Origin: Notamacropus eugenii
Taxonomy: Eukaryota; Chordata; Mammalia; Diprotodontia; Macropodidae
Direction of reading: 5' to 3'
DNA: 64,000 nucleotides
Assembly (NCBI RefSeq): GCF_028372415.1
Contig: NC_092872.1
Location: 389,196,853 to 389,260,852 of the forward strand
Of this stretch, positions 30,546 through 42,590 are shown piece after piece (the first letter of the stretch is position 1; every line of letters starts with the position of its first letter). The notes beneath the pieces were generated by a model that searched no databases, had not been told where the DNA came from, and saw only the letters and a program-made list of their open reading frames with translations. A program made the translations under genes and the position numbers.

Positions 30546-32230
30546 GTACACTATTTCCTTTAAAAGAGCTAATACTTCCATGAAGCCTTCCGGAACATTT
30601 TCACCATAACGACAATTTGCCTTTCTATGAAGAAGCAGTTGCACTTAGCATGCTAGTAGGTCTGTAAATCTCCTCAAAATAATTTCTGGACCTTAGAAAT
30701 CATCTATTTCAACCCCCCATTTTATAAAGCATAACATACATAGTAGGTGTCCCTCTACTATCAATTGACTGGCCCACTGGGCATGGAGAGACATCTGAAC
30801 AGGAATTATGCCTACCACATTTCCAAAGGAATAGTGATTTCTGCCTTTGTGAGGAACAGGGAGAGGGCCCTGACAGAATATCTCATCCATCTTCCAAAGG
30901 GGTTTGGGGCTAGAATTATATCCATCCACCACACATCAAGTAAGATGCTTTCTTTTTGGGGTCAAAATAAAAGCCATTTATTTTCCCTGGTCACTCTAAA
31001 GAGAAAGGTAACAGCTTTTTCTTGCCACCTGAGCTCCCTCCCAACAAATGCTTGGTACGCACACACACAAACACACAAATCTTGGTTAGCAAGTAAACCT
31101 ATTTATCCAAGCATACAGTAAGCAAACATCAGGGAAGTGATACAAATCAAAGTAGACATTAGAAAATACAAGAGTAAATAAGCTCTTTAACTGGGGAATA
31201 AGATAAAATCTCAGTTCTGCCAAGGAGACAGTAAACTCACCAACCTCACTATCTTACCAGGACGTCTGTTCCCTCCAGTCTCTAGGATTGGAGGCATTGA
31301 AAATCAAGGGGCATTGGGAGTTCAGCATTCCCATTTGTCTTAGCTTCTTGGGGAATCTCCCAGCTACCATGCACAAGTTTGTACCTGGTTGCTCTCACCC
31401 TTCTCTCTCAAACTCGATTTCTGGCTGTCTTAGCTTGAAGTTTCTCCACTTCACATAGCATCTGGTACTGAGAACTCTTCTGGCCAGTCAGAAGCCATCT
31501 CCCTTCTGCCATACAGCAAACAAAGTTGCAGGGCTGTCCTTCAGAGAACTAGCCCCAGGCCACCTTTGGGAGAAGATATTACAGAAAGCGACTTGGCCAA
31601 GGACACATAGCAAATAGCCAAACTGGATCCTGATGGTCTATTCACAACCACTAACACAGGTCGTTTGGTTTCCCAAGAATAAAACTTACTTAGAAATGAT
31701 AACCAACACAGAAGAAACAATAACCATTTATTCTGGCTTTTATAGCATATTGTTGGGAAGATAGAGCCTGCATTCATTTTAACTGAGCACCTTCTATATG
31801 ACAATAACATTTGGTCTTCTATGCAAGTGGAGACTATGCAGCTTGATAAATTTATTTTTGCACAATACCAGACATATAACATGACAATACAGTGTGGATT
31901 CAGTCCTGTGTGCTCTTGGGGTTCAGAAACTTTTCCTCTGAAATCTAGGACATTAGTTGTAAGGCATTAGCAAATACCTGTAGCCTCTGCCTAGGGGAAA
32001 AGGCAAGGAAGGATTACAAAACTAGCAGAGCTTATCTTCTGCACTTTTAAACCCTCCCTTTTGTGGCCCAGCCTCCTCCCTGAAACTTTCATCCTTTCCC
32101 TTAGACTTCAAGAAACTTCCACCAGAGGCCCATTCTTTCAGGAGTTATTTCCCTACCCTTTACACATGTTCTGATCCATCCCCCAAAGGTGCTACTCTCT
32201 GAGAAGCAAACAGTGTTTTAATTAGATAAA
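30546..32230. other. Unassigned, about 1.7 kb
   Basis: No family recognised across most of it. Short fragments may be old LINE (31780-31830). Open frames at 30747-31121 (+) and 31882-31541 (-) lack domains. Could be an unlisted LTR or internal retroviral sequence, or single-copy DNA. Confidence 0.3.
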
Positions 32231-32404
32231 ATAATTCTTGTTAATGTGCTAATTAGTTATCCTCTCAGGCAAATTTAATCCAGTAATAATGATTTAATTC
32301 AGTTATGATGCACCTGTCCTCTGTCCTAGGCACTGTGCTAGGTTGGTTGTTTAAGAGAGATATTTTAGGGTGGGGGAGATTTCAGATCATCCCAGAACAC
32401 CACA

Positions 32405-32429
32405 ATTGAATTAAGGTTTGACTGTGTGT

Positions 32430-32475
<46 letters not shown>
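32405..32475. repeat. (TG)n microsatellite
   Basis: Near-pure TG run with one GGG interruption at its start; a small (TTG)n follows near 32515-32535. Confidence 0.95.
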
Positions 32476-32476
<1 letters not shown>

Positions 32477-32584
32477 TTGAGGGGAAGAGAGTTGTTTTCC
32501 CTACTGTGGAATTTTTGTTGTTGTTGTTGTTTGCTTGTAAATAATTGTCTTCTTGATCTCAGTAACCTTTGGATTCACATTAAA

Positions 32585-32800
32585 TGATGATAATAGAGAT
32601 GGTGGATACAAGAGATAAGAGGGAGTGAGGAGTCAAAAGCGACACCTACATTGTCTAGCTTCAGGGACTAGGAGAATGATTTTGCCCTCAACAGTGATAG
32701 GGAAGTTAGAAGCAAGGGGAAGGCTTGGGGGGAAAATATTAAGTTCTGTTTTGGACACAATGAGTTTAAGATATTTATTGGACATCCAATTCAAGGTTGT
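32585..32800 (-). mobile_element. L2 LINE fragment
   Basis: GAGTGAGGAGTCAAAAGCGA, CACCTACATTGTCTAGCTTC, AACAGTGATAGGGAAGTTAG, TTAAGTTCTGTTTTGGACAC. Parallels 34290-34460, so both are copies of the same L2 coding segment. Confidence 0.85.
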
Positions 32801-33504
32801 GGTAGATCATTTTGCTTTGCTCCCTCTTAGCTTATTCTACAGACAAGACAACCATTTTAGAGTTAATTTGGACTAACAAATGAGTAAAGGAACATCCATA
32901 TTCCACAGAATCATTAAATAAGTTTATTGGTGATTAGCAGTTCTTTTGTGCTTCAATAAGTCTGTCATCTCCCTGATATGGGTATTCCCTCCATTGCTAT
33001 AGGTGGTAGCCAATCACTACCTTCTCATTCATGGGTAACTGTGCTCACTCAGTTTGCCCAACACCTTCCTCTAGATCTTTTTTTTTTTTTTAATATTTTG
33101 TTGATACTAGTGGAGCTGACCATTCATCTTATATTTTTCTCCCCTTCTATGGCTGACTTATCTATTCCTGGATGATATCCTTTTGTCTTACATTCAGTGA
33201 GGTCATCATTGGAACTAGAGTACAACCTATTTATGCCCATGGTGCATCTCCTCTGAAGCCTGCTTCAGTTGCATTTCAGAAACTTTGGTATGTTATCCCA
33301 TCATTAACATTCCCTTCCAAACAGTTACTAACCCTTTCAAAGATTTTATTCTTTGACCTTCTCATTATTCAGAATGTCATTATAAAGTTTCTATTTTGTC
33401 CTATGTCTTTTCCTCATGTTATTTTTCTGTGTGTTCTGATCTAAAAAGGGTATACTTAGTATATTTTTACATTTATTTATAATTTTCTGAGACCTAGCAC
33501 ATGA
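32801..33504. other. Unassigned, T-rich
   Basis: No family firmly recognised. Two open frames (32978-33175, 33172-33444) overlap but show no domain. An unlisted LINE is possible. Confidence 0.3.
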
Positions 33505-34690
33505 TTTGTCAGTTACCAAATATTTATTGAACACCTACTATGTTCCAGACACTTTGTTAAGTCTTGAAGATACAAAAAGAGGCAAAAGATAGTCCCTACC
33601 CTCAAGGAGATTACAATCTAATGGGGGAGACAAGAAAACAAATGGGCACAAACAAGCCATATGCATGAAAGGTAGGAAATAATTAAAAGAGGGAAAGCAT
33701 TAGAATTTAAAGGGGCTGGGAAATGCTTCTTGTAGAAGATGACCTTTTAGTTGAGAATTGAAGGAAGCAAAGGAAACCAGGAAGCAGAGATGAAGAGGGA
33801 GAACATTCCAGGCACAGGGGACACAGCAGAAAAATGCCCAGAGGGATGAAATGTCTTATTCATGAACAGCAAGGAGGCCAGTGTCATAGGACTGAAGAGC
33901 ATGGGACAGAAAATAAGATGCAAGAAGAATAGAAAGGAAGGAGGGAGTTAGGTTATGAAGCTTTCATATGCCAAAGAGAGGATTTAGAATTTGATCCTGG
34001 AGGCAACTGGGAGCCACTAGAGTTTATTGAGTAGGGGAGTAACATTGTCCTTGTAGTTGTTATTGTTTTGTGCTTTAGGAAAATCACTTGGGCAGCTGAA
34101 TGGAGGATGCATTGGAGTAGGGAGACACTTGAGGCAGTCAAACCTACCAGCAGATTATTGCAACAACCCAGACCTGAGGTGATAAGGCCCTACTCCAGAG
34201 CGGTGGCAGCGTCAGAAGAGAGAAGAGGGCATACTTGAAAAATGTTGCAAAGGTGAGATTGATAGGCCTTGGCAACAGATTGGATATGAGAGAGAAGAGA
34301 CAGTGAGGAGTCAAAAGTGACACCTACATTGTCTCCCCTGAGGGACTAAGATGATTTTATCCTCAAGAATGATAGGTAAGTTAGGAGTAAGGGGAAGATT
34401 TAGGGGAAAAAAATATTAAGTTCTGTTTTGGACATGATGATTGGACATCCAATTCAAGATGTCTGAAAGGCAGTTGGAAATGTGAGATTGGAAGTCAAAA
34501 GATAGGTAGATTTGAGTCTCATCCATAGAGAGATAGTAATTAAATCCATAAGTGCTAATGAGATCACCAAATCAAGTGGTGTAGAAGGAGAAGAGGGCCC
34601 AAGACAGAACCCTATGGGGTTAGAGGACATGATCTGAATGATGATCCAGTGAAGGAGACTGAGAAGAAATGGTCCATTAGATAGGTGAAC
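33505..34690 (-). mobile_element. L2 LINE, RT region through 3' end
   Basis: The antisense copy starts with the terminus (CAAATATTTATTGAACACCT, ACACTTTGTTAAGTCTTGAA, ATTACAATCTAATGGGGGAG) and runs through GAACATTCCAGGCACAGGGG, GAGCCACTAGAGTTTATTGA, GATTATTGCAACAACCCAGA to the RT core. The position of YADD reads SMDE (near 34518). Defective. Confidence 0.92.
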
Positions 34691-35280
34691 TCTTACAAAG
34701 GCATCATATGATGCTATGAAAAATGTATATTTTTAAATGCTCCCATTCAGAAGATACCATAAATGTTGCAGTTCTAAATTGTCTAACAGTTTGTTCTATA
34801 GTTTTCTTTATGTTTATGTTATATTTTTCCATCTCTCAGGGGAAAAAAGTAGTTTCTTACAACTGTTGTCTTACTCTTTAATGTCTTTTTGCATTTTTAT
34901 TAGCCTTTTTCTTCATGAATTTAGATGCTATGCAAATTAGTCTATGACTTCTTCAAGCGTGATATATTTTATTATTTATTTATTATTATTTATTATTTAT
35001 TTTTCTTGGTGCTGTGAGCTTTTGTTTTTGCTTTGATAATGATTGTTATTCCTGCTTTTTGAGATACACCTGATGTGTAGTAAATTTTGTTTCAGCCTCT
35101 CATTTTTCATTCTCTATTTGTCCTTAGTTTTAGTTGTATTTCTTGTATACAACAGATTGTTGGGTTTTATTTTCTTATCCATCTGTTACTTTCATTTTGT
35201 TAGATTCTTAAATTATTCATATCAAATGTGAATTATGATTGTTAGCTTATGTTTTCTTCCATTTACTTCTGTTACATCAC
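34691..35280. other. AT-rich, possibly old L1-related
   Basis: T-rich with TTTCTTGTATACAACAGATTGT and TTATTTATTATT runs, which weakly recall antisense L1-type sequence. Two short plus-strand frames are not credible genes. Confidence 0.3.
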
Positions 35281-35704
35281 CTTTTTTTGGAGAACTATTA
35301 GGTGTAAGGGGAATTTGACTTCTGCTGTTTCCATTCAGAGAAAAGAACCAGAAGTAATGGGTGGAAGTTTTGGAGAGGCAGCTTTAGGCTCTATATAAAG
35401 AAGAATATTCTAACTAATACTATTTAATGTTCCTTGACTATTACTAGGTTCATTAGGGTTTCCCTTATGGGGAGACTGAGGAAGGGTCTTAAGAACTATC
35501 TGTATATTTTAGCCTTATAACTTGCGTTGTCCAATATATTTCTGCAGAAAATTTCTGGCAACACTACTGAGCACTTCATCAAGAGTTAAAGTTCCTTTGT
35601 TTCTGTGTCAGTCTCTATGACAGTGATGGAGATTTGGAAAGACAATACCTCCTGAGACCATTATGCCTATTCCATCATCAAAGTGATCTTTAAGGGAAAG
35701 AGGA
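35281..35704. other. Unassigned sequence
   Basis: Nothing recognised. Confidence 0.35.
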
Positions 35705-35885
35705 GAAAATGTGGTACACTGGAAAGAACACTAGCTCTGGAGGAGCAGGGTCCAAATTCTGCTATGATGCTTAGCCTTAAGCATTAACTTAAACTCTGTG
35801 GGCCTGTTTCTTCACCTTTAAAAGGAAGAAATTGCACTGGAGGATCTCTAAAATTCATTCCAATTCTACATCTAGGATCTGATAA
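35705..35885 (+). mobile_element. MIR-like SINE
   Basis: GGAAAGAACACTAGCTCTGG, TTAACTTAAACTCTGTGGGC, CTGTTTCTTCACCTTTAAAA, CATTCCAATTCTACATCTAG. Confidence 0.75.
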
Positions 35886-37595
35886 AATCCATAGTTACAT
35901 TTCCTTATCTCCCAAATAAATTTCTACCATCATCTTCTCCCACACACATATACTCACCCCACTCCAAGTACCTCTGTCAGCACTGGCCTTCCCTTCCTCA
36001 CAATAGTTCTTCATCATCAACTAATTCTTATCTTGACTTTCTTAGATGTCAGCCTGACATCTATTATTCATGATTTCATTGACATTTCTTCTAAATCCCA
36101 GAAGGCAAGTGTGACTCAAATAATCTGTCACTACAGGACAAGTCTCTATACAATCCAGTACGTGGAGTTCAACTTAGTTTTTCTCTAGCTCTTTCTAATT
36201 AAGGATTTTAGATAACTTTTCATTAAATTACCCGCATGCAAACACTCTGGTTCTTTATTTCAGGAATAGGGTTAAGTAACTTGTGTGGGGCCAATGAAGG
36301 ACCCAGATTCCTTTATTCTCAGCCCAGAATGGAGCCTGCAAGTTCACAATAAGTCATCTTAGCAAAGGCCCATGACGGCAATGGCTGGTCGGCGTCCCCA
36401 GTGCAAAGATCATCATGTACTGACTGACCCATAAAACTTGTTGGCAGTTAGAATGAAGTGGTTTTTCTGTGCTGGCCAAGTTTTTTTCAGTATAGGGCCT
36501 CCCTTGGGTCTCTCATGGGGTATTTTTTCTCTGGTTGACTCCAGAGAGTAATAGGGCATCTAACTTGAGAAGACTTTGTCTCCAAGTTCCACCTCCAACT
36601 CAGCTTTTAATGAGATCACAAGGAAAGTCATCAATACCCAGAATTCCTTATGTCTAATGAATGAACTTAGTTTGCTTAAAGAAGGTTTCCTACCTTGATC
36701 CATTGGCTTTATTTGGTTTCCAGGTTCTCTTCTTCTCCTGTACACTACAGAAATGTGGTAAGAGTAGGTCTCTGGGATTTGGCCTTGCATTTTGAAAAGC
36801 AGCCCATCTGGACAAGGCCCCTTCCTAAAAGGGACACATGATAGGGGTTCTGGGGAGGAAGCTTAGGGCCATAAATCGAGCCTCACTGTTTGGCTCCTCA
36901 ACAGTCCCTTCTCTGATGACTCACCCTTGCCAGCAGCTGAGCAACATCTATCAGAAGGGTTTGTTCAAAAGAAAACACTAAACAAAACAAGACTTGAAGC
37001 CCCTACTTCTGAAGGCCGGTGCTGGATTCACAGGGTCTTACTGTCTCTGAGTGCCAGGGTCAGCTGAGGGCAGGGTTGATAGCCCTTGAGTCTGCAGCTG
37101 GCATGAGCAGGTCAACTGCAAATCTGCCCCAAAGACCTCCAGACACTGACTCTGAGGGTCCTACCAAAAGGCAGAGCTGGAACTTGGAATCCTCCACTTC
37201 ATCTGGCTGCTGTTTCTAATTCTTGTATGATATTGGATCCTTGGCTACTTCCTAGTTTTTATGCAGAAACCAAAAAGAAAATACCTTGTACTTATATAAT
37301 GTATATCCCAGAATTAACACCCTGTATTTACAAGGAGAGGGTTCAGTTTGGGGAGGCTTCTTTAAAAAAAGGGAGAGGACTTTAATGTCCATACAATTCA
37401 GCCCAAGGATTCTACCCCTAGACCTATCCCCCACCAAAAAACTTTAAGAATCTCTCTTTGGTTTGTATCCCCAAACAGATTTCCCCTAAAAGCAACAGAA
37501 TCTGACCTATATCTAAGTTTCTAAATAAAAAGATCAAGGGAGCTTACCTTACCATGCAAGCAATTGGGCTAACACTTTGAACATGGAACAGGCTT
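35886..37595. other. Repeat-poor island, about 1.7 kb
   Basis: No transposon recognised between 36240 and 37230. Contains a TGACTCA AP-1-type site (36917-36923) followed by CAGCTGAGCAAC. A 66-codon plus frame (37019-37219) ends in CCF; it has no splice or homology support that I can see, so it is not called. Confidence 0.35.
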
Positions 37596-37599
37596 TCTT

Positions 37600-37705
37600 T
37601 AATATACTGAGAAACACAAAGGATTACTGTGAGGTCCAAATGAGATATACACAAAGTGCTTTGTTAACTTTAAAGAGCTATATAAATGTTAGTTATTCTA
37701 AAAAA
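37600..37705 (+). mobile_element. MIR-like SINE 3' part
   Basis: GGATTACTGTGAGGTCCAAA, TGAGATATACACAAAGTGCT, TAAAGAGCTATATAAATGTT. Confidence 0.75.
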
Positions 37706-38039
37706 AGATAAATATTCACACTCAGTTAAAAGACTTGTTCTTCCCTTTCCCATCTCCCCCAGGGACATATGTGATCCCCTGGAACTATAATACTATCCTA
37801 AGGCCAAGGACCCTATTCTACAATAACGGTCTCAAGGACATTAGAAAGTATCTTATTACTTGTTTATTTCTTTTCCCTCTCTAGCAAGTCCTCTTTGTTT
37901 CAGGACCATCACATTACCCATAACTCCCTACACTAGCATAAGACAAGGTTCAGGAGTGCTCCTCCACATCATAGCTCCCTCCCTTGCTACTATTTGGCTC
38001 TAAATCCTTCCTGGCCCAGGATGGGTCCTCCACTTGTTC

Positions 38040-38270
38040 TAACTTCTTCAAAGCATTTTCATATCTATTATCTTCTTTGATCTTCACGACAACCCTAGGA
38101 GGTAAGCGTATTGTTCTCTCTTTCATCCTCTCCTTAATCAACCATTCTTTATCAAATATTCAGTATGTTCCAAGTGCTATGGTAGTCTGCAGAAATACAA
38201 AGACAAAACAACAAAACAGTCCCTGCCTTTAAGGAGTTTATATTCCATTGAGGAAAACAACATGTGTACT
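38040..38270 (-). mobile_element. MIR-like scrap followed by L2 3' end
   Basis: 38040-38110: TTCTTTGATCTTCACGACAA, CCCTAGGAGGTAAG. 38115-38270: TATCAAATATTCAGTATGTT, CCAAGTGCTATGG, AAGGAGTTTATATTCCATTG. Confidence 0.65.
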
Positions 38271-38380
38271 ATAGGGGAAGGAAGAGACTATAGGTGTGAT
38301 TTTGTCATCATCATTCCTGGTAAGAAGCTTCATCCACCAAAGAAAGACTTTCTCTTCAATTTGTGGTTGCAACTTCTCTG

Positions 38381-38612
38381 CAGTCAGATGGCACAGTGGA
38401 CAGAGCTTTGGGCCTGGAATCAGAAAAATCTGAGTTCAAATCTAGCCTCAGGTACATCCTAACTGTATGACCCTGGGCAAGTCACTTTAACCCCTGTTTG
38501 CCTTAGTTTCCTCAACTGTAAAATGGGGATAATAACAGCACCTACCACCATATTTGTTGTGAGAATCAAATAAGATAATTTTTGTAAAATGTTTATTGCA
38601 CATTGAAGCTTA
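38381..38612 (+). mobile_element. CORE-SINE with MIR/L2-type tail
   Basis: CAGATGGCACAGTGGACAGA, TCTGAGTTCAAATCTAGCCT, GTATGACCCTGGGCAAGTCA, CTCAACTGTAAAATGGGGAT, AATAACAGCACCTACCACCA, TTGTGAGAATCAAATAAGAT. Confidence 0.92.
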
Positions 38613-38712
38613 GTCCCTTTTCCTTCCTCCTCAGAGAATTGTTTAGAGCACCAAAAGGTTAATTCCTAATTGCCTACAGACTCACTGCTAGTACGTGGGA
38701 TAGATGGTACTT

Positions 38713-39179
38713 TGTAATGCCAATGTGATGCCTACAGCAGCCACGGTGGATATGCATGCATATTTCCAGGGTAAATTCACAAAATATAAATTTTCTTCCT
38801 CAAAGACAAAACCAAAATATTTGTTCAGATACCAGAAAGTCAATTCCACCATGGTAACAGCAAAGTTCATATACATTACCAATACAGGGAGCACAGTCAT
38901 CCCCAAGCCTTCCCTCCATCAGGCCTTCCCACAGTCAAGCTCCCTTAGGCAAAATCACTCCCTCTCTCACTCACACGAGCTGCTCTGCTCTGCCTCCTTT
39001 CTCTCTTAGCTCCACCCCACTCTCTCTTTTTGCTGTACCCTTCCTGCTTCACCCATTCAGCAAGCTCCTCCCACCATCAGCTCCATGTGACTCCGGCTGA
39101 GGGCTGGGCCAAAGTTTAAAGCAGATCACATGTGCCTATTAAGGAGCAGGAAAGATCTTCAAATTCCCTTAACATTACA
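38713..39179. mobile_element. Solo-LTR-like element, copy 2
   Basis: 467 bases bounded by TGTAATG and CATTACA, a perfect 7-bp terminal inverted pair of the TG..CA kind found on retroviral LTRs. Flanks TACTT (38708-38712) and GACTT (39180-39184) could be a 5-bp duplication with one mismatch. No internal retroviral sequence is adjacent. Confidence 0.72.
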
Positions 39180-39294
39180 GACTTGGACCCAGATCTTCCT
39201 GAGTCTGGTCAATTCTCTATTATGGCATGGTGTTTCTCATGTACCTTATATATAACTAAGTTATATACATGTGTATATATTTGATATAATACAA

Positions 39295-39425
39295 TGAGAC
39301 TGGTCAGAAGAAAAAATGTCTAAGACTCATAAAACCTGGGCTCTAATCTCTTCTTTGCTTCTAACTCACTGTCTGACATTAAAAGTCAAGTCACTTTACT
39401 TCATCTAAAAGATGATGAAAAGATT
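39295..39425 (+). mobile_element. MIR-like SINE fragment
   Basis: CATAAAACCTGGGCTCTAAT, CTAACTCACTGTCTGACATT, CAAGTCACTTTACTTCATCT. Confidence 0.6.
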
Positions 39426-39639
39426 TGGAAAAGTTAATGCCCAATAAACTCATTCATTCAATAAATTGTTATGTATCTGGTGCATACAAAGTTCTATAAC
39501 AAACGAGTGCTTGTCTGATGAAAATGAACATTCTCAGACTTTCATAGATAAGATGACTTACCCAAGGTCATGCTAAAAATTTGTGGCAAAGCTAAAAGTA
39601 GGAGCCAGGTTTCTCAATCACCATTCTCCTGCCAGGCTA

Positions 39640-39830
39640 TGGATTATTTGTTTAAAAGTTACTGTGGGTGGAGTGATAAATTCATCCAATCATTCTGGCA
39701 TACAATTTGAGTTTATGCTATTAAAGAAGAAAAAAGTCACTAAAACGTCTATAATCTTTGACCCAGAGATTCTATTACTAGTCAAATATTCCAGGAAGAC
39801 CAAAGACAGAAAAAGAGTTGAATATATCCA
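39640..39830 (+). mobile_element. L1 LINE ORF2 3' part, left of an L2 insertion
   Basis: TAATCTTTGACCCAGAGATT, CTATTACTAGTCAAATATTC, CAGGAAGACCAAAGACAGAA follow L1 order just before the ORF2 C-terminus. The next L1 segment resumes at 42226. Confidence 0.7.
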
Positions 39831-42225
39831 TAAATCAATCAATAAACAGTGATTAAGTGCCTACTCTGTGCCAGGTATTGTTCTAAGTGCTGGAGACAGA
39901 AAATGAGGCAAAAGACAATCCCTTACCTCAAGGAGCTCACAGTCTAACGGGGGAGACAATATGTAAGCAAATGTATACAAAGCAAGTTTATAAAGTATAA
40001 AAATGAAATAATTAACAGAGGGAAGGCACTAGAATTAAGAGGGATGAGGGAAGGCTTCCAGTAAAAGATGAGATCTTATTTGGGACTTATAGAAAGTTAG
40101 GAAAGACAGTAGGCAGAGATGAGGAGGAAGAACATTTCAGACCTGGGGTACAGACAAAGAAAATGTCCAGAGTAAGAGACAGTGTCTTGTCTGTGAAACA
40201 GAAGGGAGGCTTGTGTCACTGGATTGAAGAGTTCGTGGTGGAGAGTAAGGTATAAGAAGACTAGAAGCGGGGAAGGGGACTGACAAGTTAAGATGGGCTT
40301 TGAATGCCAAACTAAGCATTTTGTATTTGAACCTGGAGATGATTGGAAGCCACTGGAGTTTACTGAGTAGATGAACAACAAGGATCAGAATTGCATTTTA
40401 GGAAAATCACTTTTGTGACTGAATGAAGGATGGATTGGAGTGGGGAAAGACTTAAGACAGGTAGACTCAGCAGTAAGCTATTACCGTGGTCAAGGGGTGA
40501 GGTGATGAGTGTCTGTACTAGAGTGGTGGCAATATCAGAGGACAGAAGGAGGCGTATTTGAAAAATGTTGCAAAGGTGACAACAGCTTGGTTATGGGAAG
40601 TGAGAAATAGTGGGGAGTCCAGCATAATTCCTAAGTTATGAGCCTGAGAGAGTAGGAGGACAGTGCTATTCTCTACAGTAATAGGAAAGGTAGGATCAAG
40701 GAGGGGATTTAGGGGAAAGCTAATGAGTTCCATTTTAAACATACTGAGTTTAGGATGTCTACTGGACAATCCAGTTTAAGATGACTGAAAGACAACTGGA
40801 TAATAATAGAGGTCAACAGAGAGTTTGAACCAGGATGGATATAATTGGGAATCATCAATATAGAGATGGTAATTAAATCTCTGGGAGATGATGAGATTAC
40901 CAAGTCCAGTAGTATAGAGGCAGGAGAGAAGAGGGTCGAGCACAGAACCCTGAGAGTCGCCTATAGCTAAAGGGTGTTATATGGAAGAAGATCCAACAAA
41001 GGAGACAGAGAATGAGTGATTAGACAGGTAAGAAGAAAACCAGGAAAAGGTGGCATGCCAAAATCCTAGAAAAAAGACAATATTAAAGAGGAGAGGGTGA
41101 GCAACAGTGAGGGTGATGAACAGTATGAAAGGATGCGGAGATGTCAAGGCAAATCAGTATTCAGAAAAGGCCACTGGATCTGGCAACTAAGAGATCATTA
41201 GTAACTTTGGAAAGAACGGTATTAGTGGAATACTAAGGTTGGAAGCTAGATTGTAAGGGAAAGGGAAGAGAGTGGGAGGAAAGTGGAGGCACCTATTGTA
41301 AACAGTCTTTTCCAGTATTTTAGCTATAAAGCGCAAAAGAGATATAGGACAATGGTTCACAAAGACGGAAGAATCAAGTGAAGATTTTTTTTTCAGAGTT
41401 TGGGCGATACAAAAGTGTTTGTATTCAGTGAGGAATAAGCTAGTAGATGAGGAGAGATTAAAAATAAGTAGAAAAGTGGGGACGACAGAGAGAGTAGTCT
41501 GTTGGAGGAGATGTGATGGAATGGAATCACTTCAACAAATAGAGGGTAAGGAGTAAGGCCAGTTCATCATGTGAGACAGGGTGAAGGAGGAGATTGTGAC
41601 AGAAGGCATCTGAGTGACAAGGAATGAGGAAGAGAGGAGAAGAGAGAGGTCACAGCAAAAGTCTTCAATTTTTTTCTGTAAAATATGAGGCAAGGTTCTC
41701 ATCTGAGAAAGTGAGGGGGAGGGAGCCATGAGAGGTGTGAGGATGAGTGAAAAGATTTGGAAGAGACAATACAGAGAATAGGATAGTGAACTGATAAGAC
41801 GTATAGTAGAATTGTCTAGCAGCAACAAGGGTGCAGTGGAGGTGGTATAACATAAATTTGCAGTGTACCAGGTCAGAACGGTTGAGTGATTTTCTCCATC
41901 TTCATTTAGCAGCAAAGACAGCCAATGGCAGGAGTGATCCAAGGCTAAGGCTTGGCTGGGCATAATTGATGATATAATAAGGAGGCTAGGAATTCAAGAT
42001 AGGAGAATAGTGTAGAATTGAGTTGGTTCCCCAATGAGTTAAAATGGGAGAAAGAGAAGAGTGTGTACAGGGGAGAAGCCCTGAGTGAGAATGGAGGGGT
42101 TGTGGAATTGGAAGTCATGGTGAGAATGAAACAGGATTTTGTAAGGGAAGACAGAGAGAGAAGTGAAAAATCAATAGATTATGGTCTATATGGAATAAGG
42201 GAATTTCAGAATGCTTAAACATAAA
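39831..42225 (-). mobile_element. L2 LINE, 2.4 kb
   Basis: The antisense copy starts with the terminus (CAATCAATAAACAGTGATTA, GCCAGGTATTGTTCTAAGTG, GCTCACAGTCTAACGGGGGA). Moving right it shows the thumb/3' ORF part (AGCATTTTGTATTTGAACCT), the RT active site with YIDD in place of YADD (40851-40862), then upstream ORF2 (minus frame 41963-41532, PSQALALDHSCHWLSLLLNE). It is 5'-truncated, frameshifted and inactive. It sits inside an L1. Confidence 0.92.
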
Positions 42226-42590
42226 GACAGTATATTTGTGAGTAATGGTAAAACCAAGGGCTTGTACCAAAACATTCATTGTAGCATTCTTTGTGGTAAG
42301 AAAGAAGTGGAAACAAATTAGGTACCCTTCAATTGAGGAAAAGCTAAACAAACTGTGGTACATGAATGTAATGCGATATTAATGCATAATAAGAAATGGC
42401 AATTTCGAAGTACCCAGGGAACCATGAGAAGCCTTATATGAAATGATACAGACTGAAGCAAACAGAACCAGGAAAGCAATATACACGATGACTTCCAGAT
42501 AAACAGAAAGAACCAGAAAGAAACCAGATAACTAATTTGGAATTTCTATAGAGAAGAAACTAGGGTCACTGAAGCAGTTTTTTGCTTTGA
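42226..42590 (+). mobile_element. L1 LINE, ORF2 C-terminus and 3' UTR start
   Basis: TTGTACCAAAACATTCATTG, TAGCATTCTTTGTGGTAAGA, AAGTGGAAACAAATTAGGTA, ACTGTGGTACATGAATGTAA, GAAGCAAACAGAACCAGGAA. Continues the L1 segment at 39640-39830. Confidence 0.85.

Noticed and set aside
37019..37219. 66-codon frame ending in CCF, reminiscent of a prenylated tail
   Set aside because: CCF is not a complete CAAX box, there is no domain or visible splice support, and the length is within chance.
41532..41963. 143-codon minus-strand frame
   Set aside because: It is the upstream ORF2 part of the degraded L2 at 39831-42225.
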